From JBOHDX01 sp050700835 (GTDB lineage: Bacteria; Actinomycetota; Actinomycetes; Propionibacteriales; Nocardioidaceae): a stretch of 34,146 bases of DNA. Position numbers and translations under genes: made by a program. Positions 23,736 through 32,687 of the stretch are shown one piece after another. The notes beneath the pieces were generated by a model, which saw nothing but the letters and a program-made list of their open reading frames with translations, was not told the origin of the DNA and did not search any database. Position 1 is the stretch's first letter, and each line of letters opens with the position of its first letter. The DNA is taken from contig JBOHDX010000078.1 of NCBI GenBank assembly GCA_050700835.1, forward strand, positions 1 to 34,146. Reading direction: 5' to 3'.

Positions 23736-24706
23736 CCGTGTCCCACAACTTCGCCGACGCGCTCCACTCACCTGGCCAGCAGGTCGTGCGCCGCTTCGCG
23801 TTGGCCTCGGTCGTGGCCAACGTCGTCATCGTCGTCACCGGCGGAGCCGTTCGCCTGACCGGCTCTGGCCTCGGCTGCCCGACCTGGCCGCACTGCACCG
23901 GCAGCTCGTTCGTCCCGCACGACGCGCTCGGGGTGCACGGCGTCGTCGAGTTCAGCAATCGGATGCTGACCTACGTGCTCGCGGCCGTCGTGATTGCGAC
24001 CTTCGTCGTCGTGTGGCGCCACCGTCCTGCCCGCCGGTCGCTCCGCGTGCTGGTCTCGCTGCTGGTGCTCAGCATCCCGGCCCAGGCGGTGGTCGGCGGC
24101 ATCACCGTGCTCACCGACCTCAACCCGTGGGTGGTGTCGCTGCACTTCATGTTCTCGATGGTGCTGGTCGCGCTGTCGACCCTGCTGGTCCGCCGCGTGG
24201 GCGAGGGCGACGAACCGCCCGCCGCAACCGTCCCAGTGCCCACGGTGTGGCTCGCGCGCGGCACCTACGCCGCGCTGGCGGCCGTCCTCTACATCGGCAC
24301 CGTCGTCACGGGCAGCGGGCCGCATGCGGGCGACGTGCACGCTCCGCGCAACGGGCTGTCGCCGGATGCGATGAGCCAGTTGCACACCGACCTCGTGATG
24401 CTCTTGATCGGGCTCACGGTTGGGCTGGTCCTGACCCTGCGTACCGTCAGCGCTCCGGCTCGGCTGCTCCGCGCCGCAACGTTGTTGCTGGTCCTCGAGC
24501 TCGCTCAGGGACTGGTCGGAGCCGTGCAGTACGCCACCGGCCTGCCGATCGTACTCGTCGGGTTCCATGTGTTCGGTGCGTCGGTCCTGACCGTGGCGGC
24601 GACCTGGACGCTGCTGCTGACGCGCTCTCGCCCAGGCGGATCCGCGCGTACCCGGCCCGGCCTTCCGACCGAGGTGCGCAGGGATCCGGCCCCCAGCACG
24701 CGGTAG
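23732..24706 (+). CDS. ctaA: Heme A synthase (COX15/CtaA)
   Basis: 324 aa, eight predicted membrane helices. It oxidises a methyl group of heme O to give heme A for aa3-type cytochrome oxidase. VRLTGSGLGCPTWPHC (40-55) carries the extracytoplasmic cysteine pair C49/C55. Histidines expected to bind heme occur in the HGVVEFSNR, LHFMFS, LHTDLVML and FHVFGA segments. The start GTG 23732 overlaps the permease stop by 4 nt (GTGA); GTG 23738 is an equally possible start two codons on. The C-terminal tail is basic and polar. It converges with ctaB, with a palindromic element between them. Confidence 0.93.
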   Translation: MTVSHNFADALHSPGQQVVRRFALASVVANVVIVVTGGAVRLTGSGLGCPTWPHCTGSSFVPHDALGVHGVVEFSNRMLTYVLAAVVIATFVVVWRHRPARRSLRVLVSLLVLSIPAQAVVGGITVLTDLNPWVVSLHFMFSMVLVALSTLLVRRVGEGDEPPAATVPVPTVWLARGTYAALAAVLYIGTVVTGSGPHAGDVHAPRNGLSPDAMSQLHTDLVMLLIGLTVGLVLTLRTVSAPARLLRAATLLLVLELAQGLVGAVQYATGLPIVLVGFHVFGASVLTVAATWTLLLTRSRPGGSARTRPGLPTEVRRDPAPSTR

Positions 24707-24822
24707 CGCGGGTCTGTGCGAACCCCGACGAGTCGGTGCCCCTCACGGTGGCGACACAGCGTGGCCCGGTCAGGCCGCGAACAACTGGGCGCCGCGGCGA
24801 AAGATGTGCGCCAAGCATTGCC

Positions 24823-24915
24823 GTCGGTTTACCACGTTCTCGTGGTACTTGGTCACTTCTCATGGGGTGCACCCCATGAGAAGTGAGGGTTACCACGTTC
24901 TCGTGGTAAACCGAC
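24823..24915. repeat. Palindromic repeat element, copy 2 (complete form)
   Basis: The 93-bp element is bounded by a perfect 14-bp terminal inverted repeat (GTCGGTTTACCACG at 24823-24836, inverse at 24902-24915). Each end forms a hairpin TACCACG-TTCT-CGTGGTA (24830-24847 and 24891-24908). The centre, 24854-24885, is a perfect 32-bp palindrome built from CACTTCTCATGGGG, TGCA and its inverse. It lies between the convergent ends of ctaA and ctaB, where a bidirectional terminator would be useful. The rest of gap 24707-24931 shows nothing recognised. Confidence 0.92.
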
Positions 24916-24931
24916 ATCCCCAGCGGGCGGG

Positions 24932-25906
24932 TCAGCGGAGGAAGGGCGAGGCGGCGACGGCGACGAACAGCAGGGCCAGATAGAGGTTCGACCCGTGGAA
25001 CAGCCGCATCGGCTTCAACGCGGACAGCTCGTCACTGACCCGGCCCCGCCGTTGCAGCAGGTGCGCCTCGACCAGGAAGGGGACGCCGAGCGCCACCGCG
25101 GCGATCGGGTAGAACACGCCGGTGCCTGCGACCGGCCAGAGCAGGAGCGAGGTGGCCACCATGACGTACGAGTAGGCGACGATCTGGCGCGCCACCACGC
25201 GTACCGGCGCCACCGCCGGCAGCATGGGTACGTCGGCGGCGGCGTAGTCGTCGCGGTACCGGATCGCCAGCGACCAGAAGTGCGGCGGGGTCCAGAAGAA
25301 CACGACCAGGAACAGCACCACCGGCGCCCACGACAGCTCGTCGCGGACCGCGGTCCAACCGATCAGCGCCGGGAAGCAGCCCGCGGCTCCCCCCCACACG
25401 ATGTTCTGAGTGGTACGCCGCTTCAGGATTAACGTGTAGCCGACGACGTAGAACACGTTGGCCGCGAGGGCCAGCCACGCGGACAGCCAGTTGACCGTGA
25501 GCCCCAGCCACAGAGTCGAGAGGACGCCCAGCGCGAGGCCGAACACCAGCGCCGAACGGGTGGACACCATGTGCCGCGGCAGCGGGCGTCGCCGGGTCCG
25601 ACGCATCCGTTGGTCGATGTCGGCGTCGACGACACAGTTCAGGGCGTTGGCGCTGCCGGCCGACAGGGTCCCACCGAGCACCGTGGCGACGACCGGCCAC
25701 AGGCCCGGCACCCCGTCGGCGGCGAGGAACATCACCGGCACAGTCGTCAGGAGCAGCAGCTCGATGATCCGGAGCTTCATCAGGCCGAGGTACGCCGCCA
25801 CGACGTCGCGGCGGGAGGACCTGCGCGTACTGCGACGACCAGCGGTGCGGAGGTCGACCAACGAGACGTCGGCGAGCACGTCGGGGTGCGGGTCGACGGC
25901 CGTCAC
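24932..25906 (-). CDS. ctaB: Protoheme IX farnesyltransferase (heme O synthase)
   Basis: 324 aa UbiA-family prenyltransferase with about nine membrane helices. It attaches farnesyl to protoheme to give heme O, the substrate of CtaA. The first Asp-rich motif, NALNCVVDADIDQRMRRTRRRPLP, binds the prenyl diphosphate-magnesium. WTPPHFWSLAIRYRDDYAAADVPMLP is the second motif typical of CtaB. The start is set at GTG 25906 because AAGAAGG sits 5-6 nt before it; the GTG at 25912 would overlap that Shine-Dalgarno. A TAGACT box on the minus strand at 26001-25996 may be its promoter. It is divergent from tkt, as in other actinobacteria. Confidence 0.94.
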   Translation of the reverse strand: MTAVDPHPDVLADVSLVDLRTAGRRSTRRSSRRDVVAAYLGLMKLRIIELLLLTTVPVMFLAADGVPGLWPVVATVLGGTLSAGSANALNCVVDADIDQRMRRTRRRPLPRHMVSTRSALVFGLALGVLSTLWLGLTVNWLSAWLALAANVFYVVGYTLILKRRTTQNIVWGGAAGCFPALIGWTAVRDELSWAPVVLFLVVFFWTPPHFWSLAIRYRDDYAAADVPMLPAVAPVRVVARQIVAYSYVMVATSLLLWPVAGTGVFYPIAAVALGVPFLVEAHLLQRRGRVSDELSALKPMRLFHGSNLYLALLFVAVAASPFLR

Positions 25907-25995
25907 GGGCACCTTCTTCGCATCGCTGCCGGGCCTGACTCAGGTCGGTCATCCGGGTCGCCGCAGCCCCGCTGGAGGGGGCTCGGTCGAAGGCG

Positions 25996-26001
25996 AGTCT
26001 A
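25996..26001 (-). promoter_or_regulatory. Candidate -10 box for ctaB
   Basis: The minus strand reads TAGACT, matching TANNNT. It would give a leader of about 80 nt before the ctaB Shine-Dalgarno and start. No clear -35 is seen. Confidence 0.4.
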
Positions 26002-26063
26002 GTCCGGCCGAAGGAGCCCTGAGGGCCCGGGTTGCTCCGCCTCGCGCGGGTCGGCAACCCGAG

Positions 26064-26069
26064 TAGGCT
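26064..26069 (+). promoter_or_regulatory. Candidate -10 box for the tkt-opcA operon
   Basis: TAGGCT matches TANNNT and lies 86 bp before the tkt start, which has its own AGAGGAG Shine-Dalgarno at 26141-26147. The 248-bp gap is shared with divergent ctaB. Confidence 0.4.
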
Positions 26070-26154
26070 CGCTGACGGTGGCGCCTGCTTCGGCCCGGCG
26101 AGGACCCCGGAGTGCCCACCAGCAACGAATGTGCCTGACAAGAGGAGTACGACT

Positions 26155-28347
26155 GTGCCGACGGCCCCATCGAACACCTATCCCCCGCTGGAGTGGACCG
26201 AGCTCGACCGCCGGGCGGTCGACACCATCCGGGCCCTGGCGATGGACGCGGTGCAGAAGGCCGGCAACGGTCACCCCGGCACCGCAATGAGTCTCGCCCC
26301 CGCGGCGTACCTGCTCTACCAGAAGCTGATGCGGCACAACCCGGCCGACCCGCACTGGCCGGCCCGCGACCGATTCGTGCTCTCCTGCGGGCACTCCAGC
26401 CTCACTCAGTACATCCAGCTCTACCTCGCCGGCTACGGCCTCGAGCTGTCCGACCTGGAGGCGCTACGCACCTGGGGCAGCCTCACCCCCGGACACCCCG
26501 AGCACCACCACACCCCGGGTATCGAGACCACCACCGGGCCATTGGGACAGGGTGTCGGCAACGCCGTCGGCATGGCGATGGCGGCCCGGCGCCGGCACGG
26601 CCTGCTCGAGCCGGACACCCCGATGGGTGAGGGGGTCTTCGACCACGACGTCTATGTGTTCGCCAGCGACGGAGACATGGAGGAGGGCGTGTCCGGCGAG
26701 GCCTCGTCGATCGCCGGCCACCAGCGTCTGGGCAACCTCACCATGCTCTACGACGACAACCGGATCTCGATCGAGGACGACACCGCCGTCGCGTTCTCGG
26801 AGGACGTCGCCAAGCGCTACGAGGCGTACGGCTGGCATGTGCAGGTCGTCGACTGGACCCACGGGGGCACGCAGTACGAAGAGGACGTGTCGGCGTTGTA
26901 CGACGCGATCGTGGCCGCCAAGGCCGTGACCGACCGGCCGAGCTTCATCCAGCTGCGCACGATCATCGCCTGGCCGGCGCCGCACGCCCAGAACACCGGC
27001 AAGGCGCACGGCTCGGCGCTCGGCGACGATGAGGTCAGGGCCACCAAGACCGTGCTGGGCTTCGACCCGGACAAGACGTTCGTGGTCGCGGACGAGGTGC
27101 TTGCGCACAGCCGCGAGGCGGTCGACCACGGCCGGGTCACGCAGGCGGAGTGGAGCAAACGCTTCGACGCCTGGTCCTCCACCGCCGGCGATCGCTCCGC
27201 CCTGTTCGACCGGCTGCGGACTCGCACCCTCCCGGACGGCTGGACCGACTCGCTGCCGACCTTCGCGGCCGACGAGGAGGGCATGGCGACGCGCAAGGCG
27301 TCGGGCACGATCCTCACCGCCATCGCGCCGGTGCTACCTGAGCTCTGGGGCGGTTCCGCCGACCTTGCGGGGTCGAACAACACGACACCGGACGGTCAGG
27401 CGTCGTTCAACCCGCCGGAGTACACCACCAAGATGTTCGAGGCCGACTGGTACGGCCGGGTGCTGCACTTCGGGATCCGCGAGCACGCGATGGCCTCGAT
27501 CCTCAACGGGATCGTGCTGCACAGCGGCACCCGCCCCTACGGCGGAACATTCCTGACGTTCAGCGACTACATGCGGCCGGCCGTGCGGCTGGCGGCGCTG
27601 ATGGAGATCCCGGCAACGTACATCTGGACGCACGACTCCATCGGTCTCGGCGAGGACGGACCAACGCACCAGCCGATCGAGCACCTCGCGGCGCTGCGCG
27701 CCATCCCCGGACTCGACGTGGTGCGGCCCGCCGACGCCAACGAGACCGTCGCCGCGTGGCGCACCGTCCTGGAGCACACCGACCGGCCCGCCGGCCTGGT
27801 CCTGACCCGCCAGGAGGTCCCGACGTACCCCCGCGGCGAGCAGGGTTATGCGTCGACCGACGGCGTCGCCAAGGGCGCCTACGTGCTGCTCGACACCGAC
27901 GGCGACCCCGACGTGGTGATCGTCGGCACTGGCTCGGAGGTCCAGCTGGCCGTCCGGGCACGGGAGGCGCTGGCAGCCGAGGGCGTTGCCGCCAGGGTGG
28001 TCTCGATGCCGTGCCGGGAGTGGTTCGACGCCCAGGCCCCATCCTATCGCGACTCGGTCATCCCCCCGCACCTTCGGGCCAGGGTCAGTGTCGAGGCGGG
28101 CATCGCGCAGGGCTGGCGCGACGTCGTCGGCGACGCCGGCCGCATCGTCGGCGTCGAGCACTACGGTGCGTCGGCGGACTATCAGACGCTGTTCGACAAG
28201 TTCGGCATCACCGCCGAGGCCGTGGCCCAGGCGGCACGGGACAGCATCGCCGCCGCCGCCGAGCTCGGCGGCACGGGCGTCCCCGTGTTCGCCCGACCCG
28301 CCGGACCGGTAGGGCCCTCCGACAACCCCGACGCGCCCACCGACTGA
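26155..28347 (+). CDS. tkt: Transketolase
   Basis: 730 aa thiamine-diphosphate enzyme transferring two-carbon units between ketose and aldose phosphates in the non-oxidative pentose phosphate pathway. GNGHPGTAMSLAP (37-49), GPLGQGVGNAVGMAMA, and the ThDP/Mg motif DGDMEEGVSGEASSIAGH beginning near 173 and ending in YDDNRIS are all present. The pyrimidine domain has GIREHAMASILNG and DSIGLGEDGPTHQPIEHLAALR. GTG 26155 is preceded by AGAGGAG at 7 nt; an upstream in-frame extension has no support. It heads tkt-tal-pgi-zwf-opcA. The C-terminus is about 20 residues longer than the minimum and Pro/Gly-rich. Confidence 0.96.
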   Translation: MPTAPSNTYPPLEWTELDRRAVDTIRALAMDAVQKAGNGHPGTAMSLAPAAYLLYQKLMRHNPADPHWPARDRFVLSCGHSSLTQYIQLYLAGYGLELSDLEALRTWGSLTPGHPEHHHTPGIETTTGPLGQGVGNAVGMAMAARRRHGLLEPDTPMGEGVFDHDVYVFASDGDMEEGVSGEASSIAGHQRLGNLTMLYDDNRISIEDDTAVAFSEDVAKRYEAYGWHVQVVDWTHGGTQYEEDVSALYDAIVAAKAVTDRPSFIQLRTIIAWPAPHAQNTGKAHGSALGDDEVRATKTVLGFDPDKTFVVADEVLAHSREAVDHGRVTQAEWSKRFDAWSSTAGDRSALFDRLRTRTLPDGWTDSLPTFAADEEGMATRKASGTILTAIAPVLPELWGGSADLAGSNNTTPDGQASFNPPEYTTKMFEADWYGRVLHFGIREHAMASILNGIVLHSGTRPYGGTFLTFSDYMRPAVRLAALMEIPATYIWTHDSIGLGEDGPTHQPIEHLAALRAIPGLDVVRPADANETVAAWRTVLEHTDRPAGLVLTRQEVPTYPRGEQGYASTDGVAKGAYVLLDTDGDPDVVIVGTGSEVQLAVRAREALAAEGVAARVVSMPCREWFDAQAPSYRDSVIPPHLRARVSVEAGIAQGWRDVVGDAGRIVGVEHYGASADYQTLFDKFGITAEAVAQAARDSIAAAAELGGTGVPVFARPAGPVGPSDNPDAPTD

Positions 28348-28393
28348 GGCCGGGTCGTCGCGCGTCCCTTCAAGTGAGCAAGGAAGGCAAAGC

Positions 28394-29509
28394 ATGAACG
28401 ACCGTCTCAAGGCATTGTCCGACGCCGGAGTGTCGATCTGGCTCGACGACATCTCCCGCGAGCGCCTGGTCACCGGCAACCTCGCAGACCTCGTCAAGAA
28501 CAAGCACGTGGTCGGGTTCACCTCCAACCCCACGATCTTCGCCAAGGCACTAACCGATGCGGACGACTACGCCGACCAGGTACGCGACCTGAGGTCGCGC
28601 GACGTCTCCCTCGACGAGGCAGTCCGCGCCATCACGACCTACGACGTGCGCTGGGGCGCCGACGTGCTCCGCCCGGCCTACGACCGCAGCCGCGGGGTCG
28701 ACGGCCGCGCGTCGATCGAGGTGGCGCCGGGTCTGGCCCACGACACAGAAGCGACGACCGCCGAAGCGCGCGCCCTGTGGTGGCTGGTGGACCGGCCCAA
28801 CGCGATGGTGAAGATCCCGGCCACCCTGGAGGGCCTACCCGCCATCACCGCGGCGACCGCCGAGGCGATCTGCATCAACGTCACGTTGATCTTCGGACTC
28901 GACCGCTACGACGCCGTCATGGACGCCTACCTGACCGGCCTGGAACGAGCCAAGGAGGCAGGTCACGACCTGTCCGCCATCCAGTCGGTGGCGTCCTTCT
29001 TCGTCAGCCGGGTGGACACCGAGGTCGACAAGCGACTCGACGAGATCGGCTCCGACGCTGCGAAAGCGTTGCGCAGCAAAGCCGCCATCGCCAACGCGCG
29101 CCTGGCGTACCAACGGTTCGAGAAGGTTCTCGCGTCCGACCGCTGGCAGGCGCTCGAGGCTGCCGGCGCCCAACGCCAGCGCCCACTCTGGGCCTCCACG
29201 TCGGTGAAGGACAAGTCGCTCCCGGACACGATGTACGTCACCGAGCTGGTGGCGCCGGGCACGGTCAACACGATGCCCGAGGGGACCATCGACGCCACGG
29301 CGGACCACGCCGACATCGGCGAAGACACCGTGACGACCAACTATGACGACGCGCAGCGCGTCCTCGACGGGCTGGCCAAGCTCGGCATCGACTACGACGA
29401 CGTGATCGCGACGCTGGAGCGCGAAGGCGTCGACAAGTTCGAGAAGTCGTGGGCGGAGCTGCTCGGCTCGGTGCAGACCCAGCTGGACAGCCCCAAGGGC
29501 ACCGCATGA
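28394..29509 (+). CDS. tal: Transaldolase
   Basis: 371 aa. It transfers dihydroxyacetone units from sedoheptulose 7-phosphate to glyceraldehyde 3-phosphate through a Schiff base. The lysine is K140 in AMVKIPAT. GVSIWLDDISRERL near the start and GFTSNPTIFAKAL are the N-terminal family motifs, and QSVASFFVSRVDTEVDKRL is also typical of the longer actinobacterial type. ATG 28394 has AAGGAAGG 6 nt upstream. Its stop overlaps the pgi start as ATGA. Confidence 0.96.
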   Translation: MNDRLKALSDAGVSIWLDDISRERLVTGNLADLVKNKHVVGFTSNPTIFAKALTDADDYADQVRDLRSRDVSLDEAVRAITTYDVRWGADVLRPAYDRSRGVDGRASIEVAPGLAHDTEATTAEARALWWLVDRPNAMVKIPATLEGLPAITAATAEAICINVTLIFGLDRYDAVMDAYLTGLERAKEAGHDLSAIQSVASFFVSRVDTEVDKRLDEIGSDAAKALRSKAAIANARLAYQRFEKVLASDRWQALEAAGAQRQRPLWASTSVKDKSLPDTMYVTELVAPGTVNTMPEGTIDATADHADIGEDTVTTNYDDAQRVLDGLAKLGIDYDDVIATLEREGVDKFEKSWAELLGSVQTQLDSPKGTA

Positions 29510-31149
29510 CCGAGTGGAACACCACGGCAGTCGTGGGGGCCGGGGTCGAGCTGTACTTCGGCTACCCGGACGAGGCTGCCTACGCGAGTGCCGTCCAGAG
29601 ACTGGTGAAGGACGGCGTCGCAGGTCACATCGCCGCCCAGGAGCCCACGCTCTGGGGTCCCGACGCCGAGTCGGAGGCGTCGAAGCGCCTGTCCTGGGTG
29701 GGGCTGGCAGCGTCGTCACGGCCGCTCGTGGACCCCATCACGATCCTGCGGGATCGCCTCGCCCGCGAGGGCGTCGACCACGTCGTGCTGTGTGGCATGG
29801 GCGGCTCGTCCCTGGCGCCTGAGGTCATCTGCGCCACCTCGGGCAAGGCGTTGACGGTGCTCGACTCGTCCCAGCCGGACTACGTCGCTTCGGCGCTCGC
29901 GAACCGGCTGGACGAGACCGTCGTCGTCGTGTCGAGTAAGTCGGGGTCGACCGTCGAGACGGACAGCCAGCGCCGAGCCTACGAAGCCGCGTTCGAGGCC
30001 GCCGGAATCGACGCCACACAGCGGATCGTCGTCGTGACCGACCCCGGATCGCCGCTCGACGAGCAGTCCCGCAAGGACGGCTACACCGTGTTCAACGCGG
30101 ACCCAGACGTGGGGGGCCGCTACTCCGCGCTGACCGCGTTCGGCCTCGTGCCGAGCGGTCTCGCCGGCGTCGACATCGCCGCACTTCTCGACCAGGCGGC
30201 CGCGATCGGACCTGCCCTGACCGCCGACTCCACCGACAACCCGGGGCTCCGCCTCGGTGCGCTGCTCGGCGTCGCTGCGAACACCGGCAGCGACAAGGTG
30301 GTGCTGGCCGATCTGCGCAGCGGCATCGTCGGCTTCGGCGACTGGGCCGAGCAGCTGATCGCAGAGTCGACCGGCAAGCAGGGCAAGGGCATCCTGCCGG
30401 TCGTGGTCAGCGACGTGACCGCGCCCAACTTCGACCCGAACACACCCGACTGCAGTCTCGTCACCATCGGCGACCTGTGCACCGACGTCCGCCCGTCGTC
30501 CGGCTGGGGGGCGTCGGTGGCTGGCCCGCTGGGCGCACAGATCCTGCTGTGGGAGTACGCGGTGGCAGTCGCCGGGCGGGTCATCGGCATCAACCCCTTC
30601 GACCAGCCGGACGTCGAGAGCGCCAAGGCCGCCGCGCGCGGCCTGCTCGACGCCGGGTCGAACGTGTCCGAACCCGCGTTCGTCGACGGACCCATCGCCG
30701 TCCACGCCACCGACGGTCTGCTCCCGGCCGACGTCGACTCCGTGGCGGCGGCCCTCGACGCGCTGCTGGGACACCTCGACCCGGAGCGCGGCTACCTCGC
30801 GGTGATGGCCTACCTCGACCGGGCATCCGACGCGCCGCTCGCGAAGGTGCGATCGGCACTGGCGCGCCGTACCCGACGCCCGACGACGTTCGGATGGGGT
30901 CCACGGTTCCTGCACTCGACCGGCCAGTACCACAAGGGAGGCCCACCGACGGGCGTCTACCTCCAGGTGACCACCCGCCCGCAGCACGACCTCGGCGTAC
31001 CCGGTCGGCCGTTCACCTTCGGCGAGTTCATCGCCGCCCAGGCCACCGGCGACGCGCAGGTGCTGGCCGAGCACGGCAGACCGGTGCTGCGCCTGCACCT
31101 GGCGGACCACGACGCCGGGTTGGCGACGCTGATGGAGGCGTTGGGATGA
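29506..31149 (+). CDS. pgi: Glucose-6-phosphate isomerase
   Basis: 547 aa. It interconverts glucose 6-phosphate and fructose 6-phosphate, linking the pathway output back to its input. The SIS-domain segments VLCGMGGSSLAPEV and VVVVSSKSGSTVETDSQ bind the phosphate, and the GWGPRFLHSTGQYHKGGP segment near the C-terminus matches actinobacterial Pgi proteins of this cluster. The start ATG 29506 overlaps the tal stop by 4 nt (ATGA) and the stop overlaps zwf in the same way. From memory, M. tuberculosis lacks pgi at this point of the cluster, while Nocardioides-like genomes have it. Confidence 0.92.
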   Translation: MTEWNTTAVVGAGVELYFGYPDEAAYASAVQRLVKDGVAGHIAAQEPTLWGPDAESEASKRLSWVGLAASSRPLVDPITILRDRLAREGVDHVVLCGMGGSSLAPEVICATSGKALTVLDSSQPDYVASALANRLDETVVVVSSKSGSTVETDSQRRAYEAAFEAAGIDATQRIVVVTDPGSPLDEQSRKDGYTVFNADPDVGGRYSALTAFGLVPSGLAGVDIAALLDQAAAIGPALTADSTDNPGLRLGALLGVAANTGSDKVVLADLRSGIVGFGDWAEQLIAESTGKQGKGILPVVVSDVTAPNFDPNTPDCSLVTIGDLCTDVRPSSGWGASVAGPLGAQILLWEYAVAVAGRVIGINPFDQPDVESAKAAARGLLDAGSNVSEPAFVDGPIAVHATDGLLPADVDSVAAALDALLGHLDPERGYLAVMAYLDRASDAPLAKVRSALARRTRRPTTFGWGPRFLHSTGQYHKGGPPTGVYLQVTTRPQHDLGVPGRPFTFGEFIAAQATGDAQVLAEHGRPVLRLHLADHDAGLATLMEALG

Positions 31150-32675
31150 CCGTCGACCATGTGAACCCGCTGCGTGACCCCCAGGACCGGCGACTCCCGC
31201 AGATCGCCGGTCCGTGCGGTCTGGTGATCTTCGGCGTCACCGGTGACCTGGCCCGCAAGAAGCTGATGCCTGCCGTCTACGACCTCGCCAACCGCGGCCT
31301 GCTCCCGCCGGGCTTCTCGCTGGTCGGGTTCGCGCGCCGCGACTGGGCCCACCAGGACTTCGCGGCGATCGTGCACGACGCGGTGAAGGAGCATGCCCGC
31401 ACCCCATTCCGCGAGGAGGTCTGGAACCAGTTGTCGGAGGGGTTCCGCTTCGTACCCGGCAACTTCGACGACGACGATGCGTTCGAGACGCTGGGCAAGA
31501 CCATCACCGAGCTGGACGAGAAGCGCGGGACCGGCGGCAACCACGCGTTCTACCTGGCGATCCCACCGAAGTTCTTCCCCAACGTGATCGGTCAGCTGAA
31601 GAGGCACGGCCTCGCCGAGCAGGAGGGTGGCTCGTGGCGGCGGGTGGTGGTGGAGAAACCATTCGGGCACGACCTGACGAGCGCGCAGGCTCTCAACGCG
31701 ATCGTGTCCGACGTGTTCCCGCAGGAGTCGGTGTTCCGGATCGACCACTACCTCGGCAAGGAGACCGTCCAGAACATCCTTGCCCTGCGGTTCGCGAACG
31801 CGATGTTCGAGCCGGTGTGGAACTCGAACTACGTGGACCATGTGCAGATCACGATGGCTGAGGACATCGGGATCGGCGGCCGGGCCAGCTACTACGACGG
31901 CATCGGTGCCGCTCGCGACGTGATCCAGAACCACCTGCTGCAGCTGATGGCGCTGCTGGCCATGGAGGAGCCTGGTGCCTTCGACGCCAAGAGCCTGCGG
32001 ATCGAGAAACAGAAGGTCCTGGCCGCCGTCGAGCTACCCAAGCGCCTCGACCTACACACGGCACGCGGCCAGTACACCGCCGGGTGGGCCGGCGGTGTCA
32101 AGGTTCCTGGCTACCTGCAGGAGCAGGACATCCCCAAGCACTCGACCACGGAGACGTTCGCAGCGATCAAGGTGGACGTCGCCACCCGGCGTTGGGGCGG
32201 TGTGCCGTTCTATCTGCGGACTGGCAAGCGGCTCGGCCGCCGCGTCACCGAGCTGGCGGTGTCCTTCAAGAAGGCCCCCCACCTGCCGTTCAACGAGACC
32301 GCCACCGAAGAGCTCGGCAACAACGCCTTGGTGATCCGGATCCAGCCGGACGAGGGTGTCACCTTGCGTTTCGGCGCGAAGGTGCCGGGCACGGCGATGG
32401 AGATCCGCGACGTCAACATGGACTTCGCCTACGGCGGTGCCTTCGTCGAGTCGAGCCCCGAGGCGTACGAACGTTTGATCCTCGACGTGCTGCTCGGCGA
32501 TCCACCTCTGTTCCCCCAGCACGAGGAGGTCGAGCTCGCCTGGGAGATTCTCGACCCGGTCCTCGACCACTGGGCCGAGAAGGGTCAGCCGGACCAGTAC
32601 CCCTCCGGCGGCTGGGGACCGACGTCCGCCCACGAGATGCTCGCGCGCGACGGCCGCACCTGGCGTCGGCCCTGA
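31146..32675 (+). CDS. zwf: Glucose-6-phosphate 1-dehydrogenase
   Basis: 509 aa. It oxidises glucose 6-phosphate to 6-phosphogluconolactone, making NADPH. The coenzyme loop GVTGDLARKK spans 30-39 and the active-site RIDHYLGKE is at 198-206, with H201 and K205 in the substrate pocket. VEKPFGHDL precedes it as in the family. ATG 31146 overlaps the pgi stop (ATGA). The next gene, opcA, encodes its activator. Length is normal. Confidence 0.96.
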   Translation: MTVDHVNPLRDPQDRRLPQIAGPCGLVIFGVTGDLARKKLMPAVYDLANRGLLPPGFSLVGFARRDWAHQDFAAIVHDAVKEHARTPFREEVWNQLSEGFRFVPGNFDDDDAFETLGKTITELDEKRGTGGNHAFYLAIPPKFFPNVIGQLKRHGLAEQEGGSWRRVVVEKPFGHDLTSAQALNAIVSDVFPQESVFRIDHYLGKETVQNILALRFANAMFEPVWNSNYVDHVQITMAEDIGIGGRASYYDGIGAARDVIQNHLLQLMALLAMEEPGAFDAKSLRIEKQKVLAAVELPKRLDLHTARGQYTAGWAGGVKVPGYLQEQDIPKHSTTETFAAIKVDVATRRWGGVPFYLRTGKRLGRRVTELAVSFKKAPHLPFNETATEELGNNALVIRIQPDEGVTLRFGAKVPGTAMEIRDVNMDFAYGGAFVESSPEAYERLILDVLLGDPPLFPQHEEVELAWEILDPVLDHWAEKGQPDQYPSGGWGPTSAHEMLARDGRTWRRP

Positions 32676-32687
32676 CAGGAGAAGCCG

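Noticed and set aside
22033..24706. Antibiotic export system, as suggested by the DrrA-like annotation
   Set aside because: The pair is tied to ctaA in actinobacteria and no biosynthetic or resistance gene is nearby; I keep only the neutral ABC-2 transporter call.
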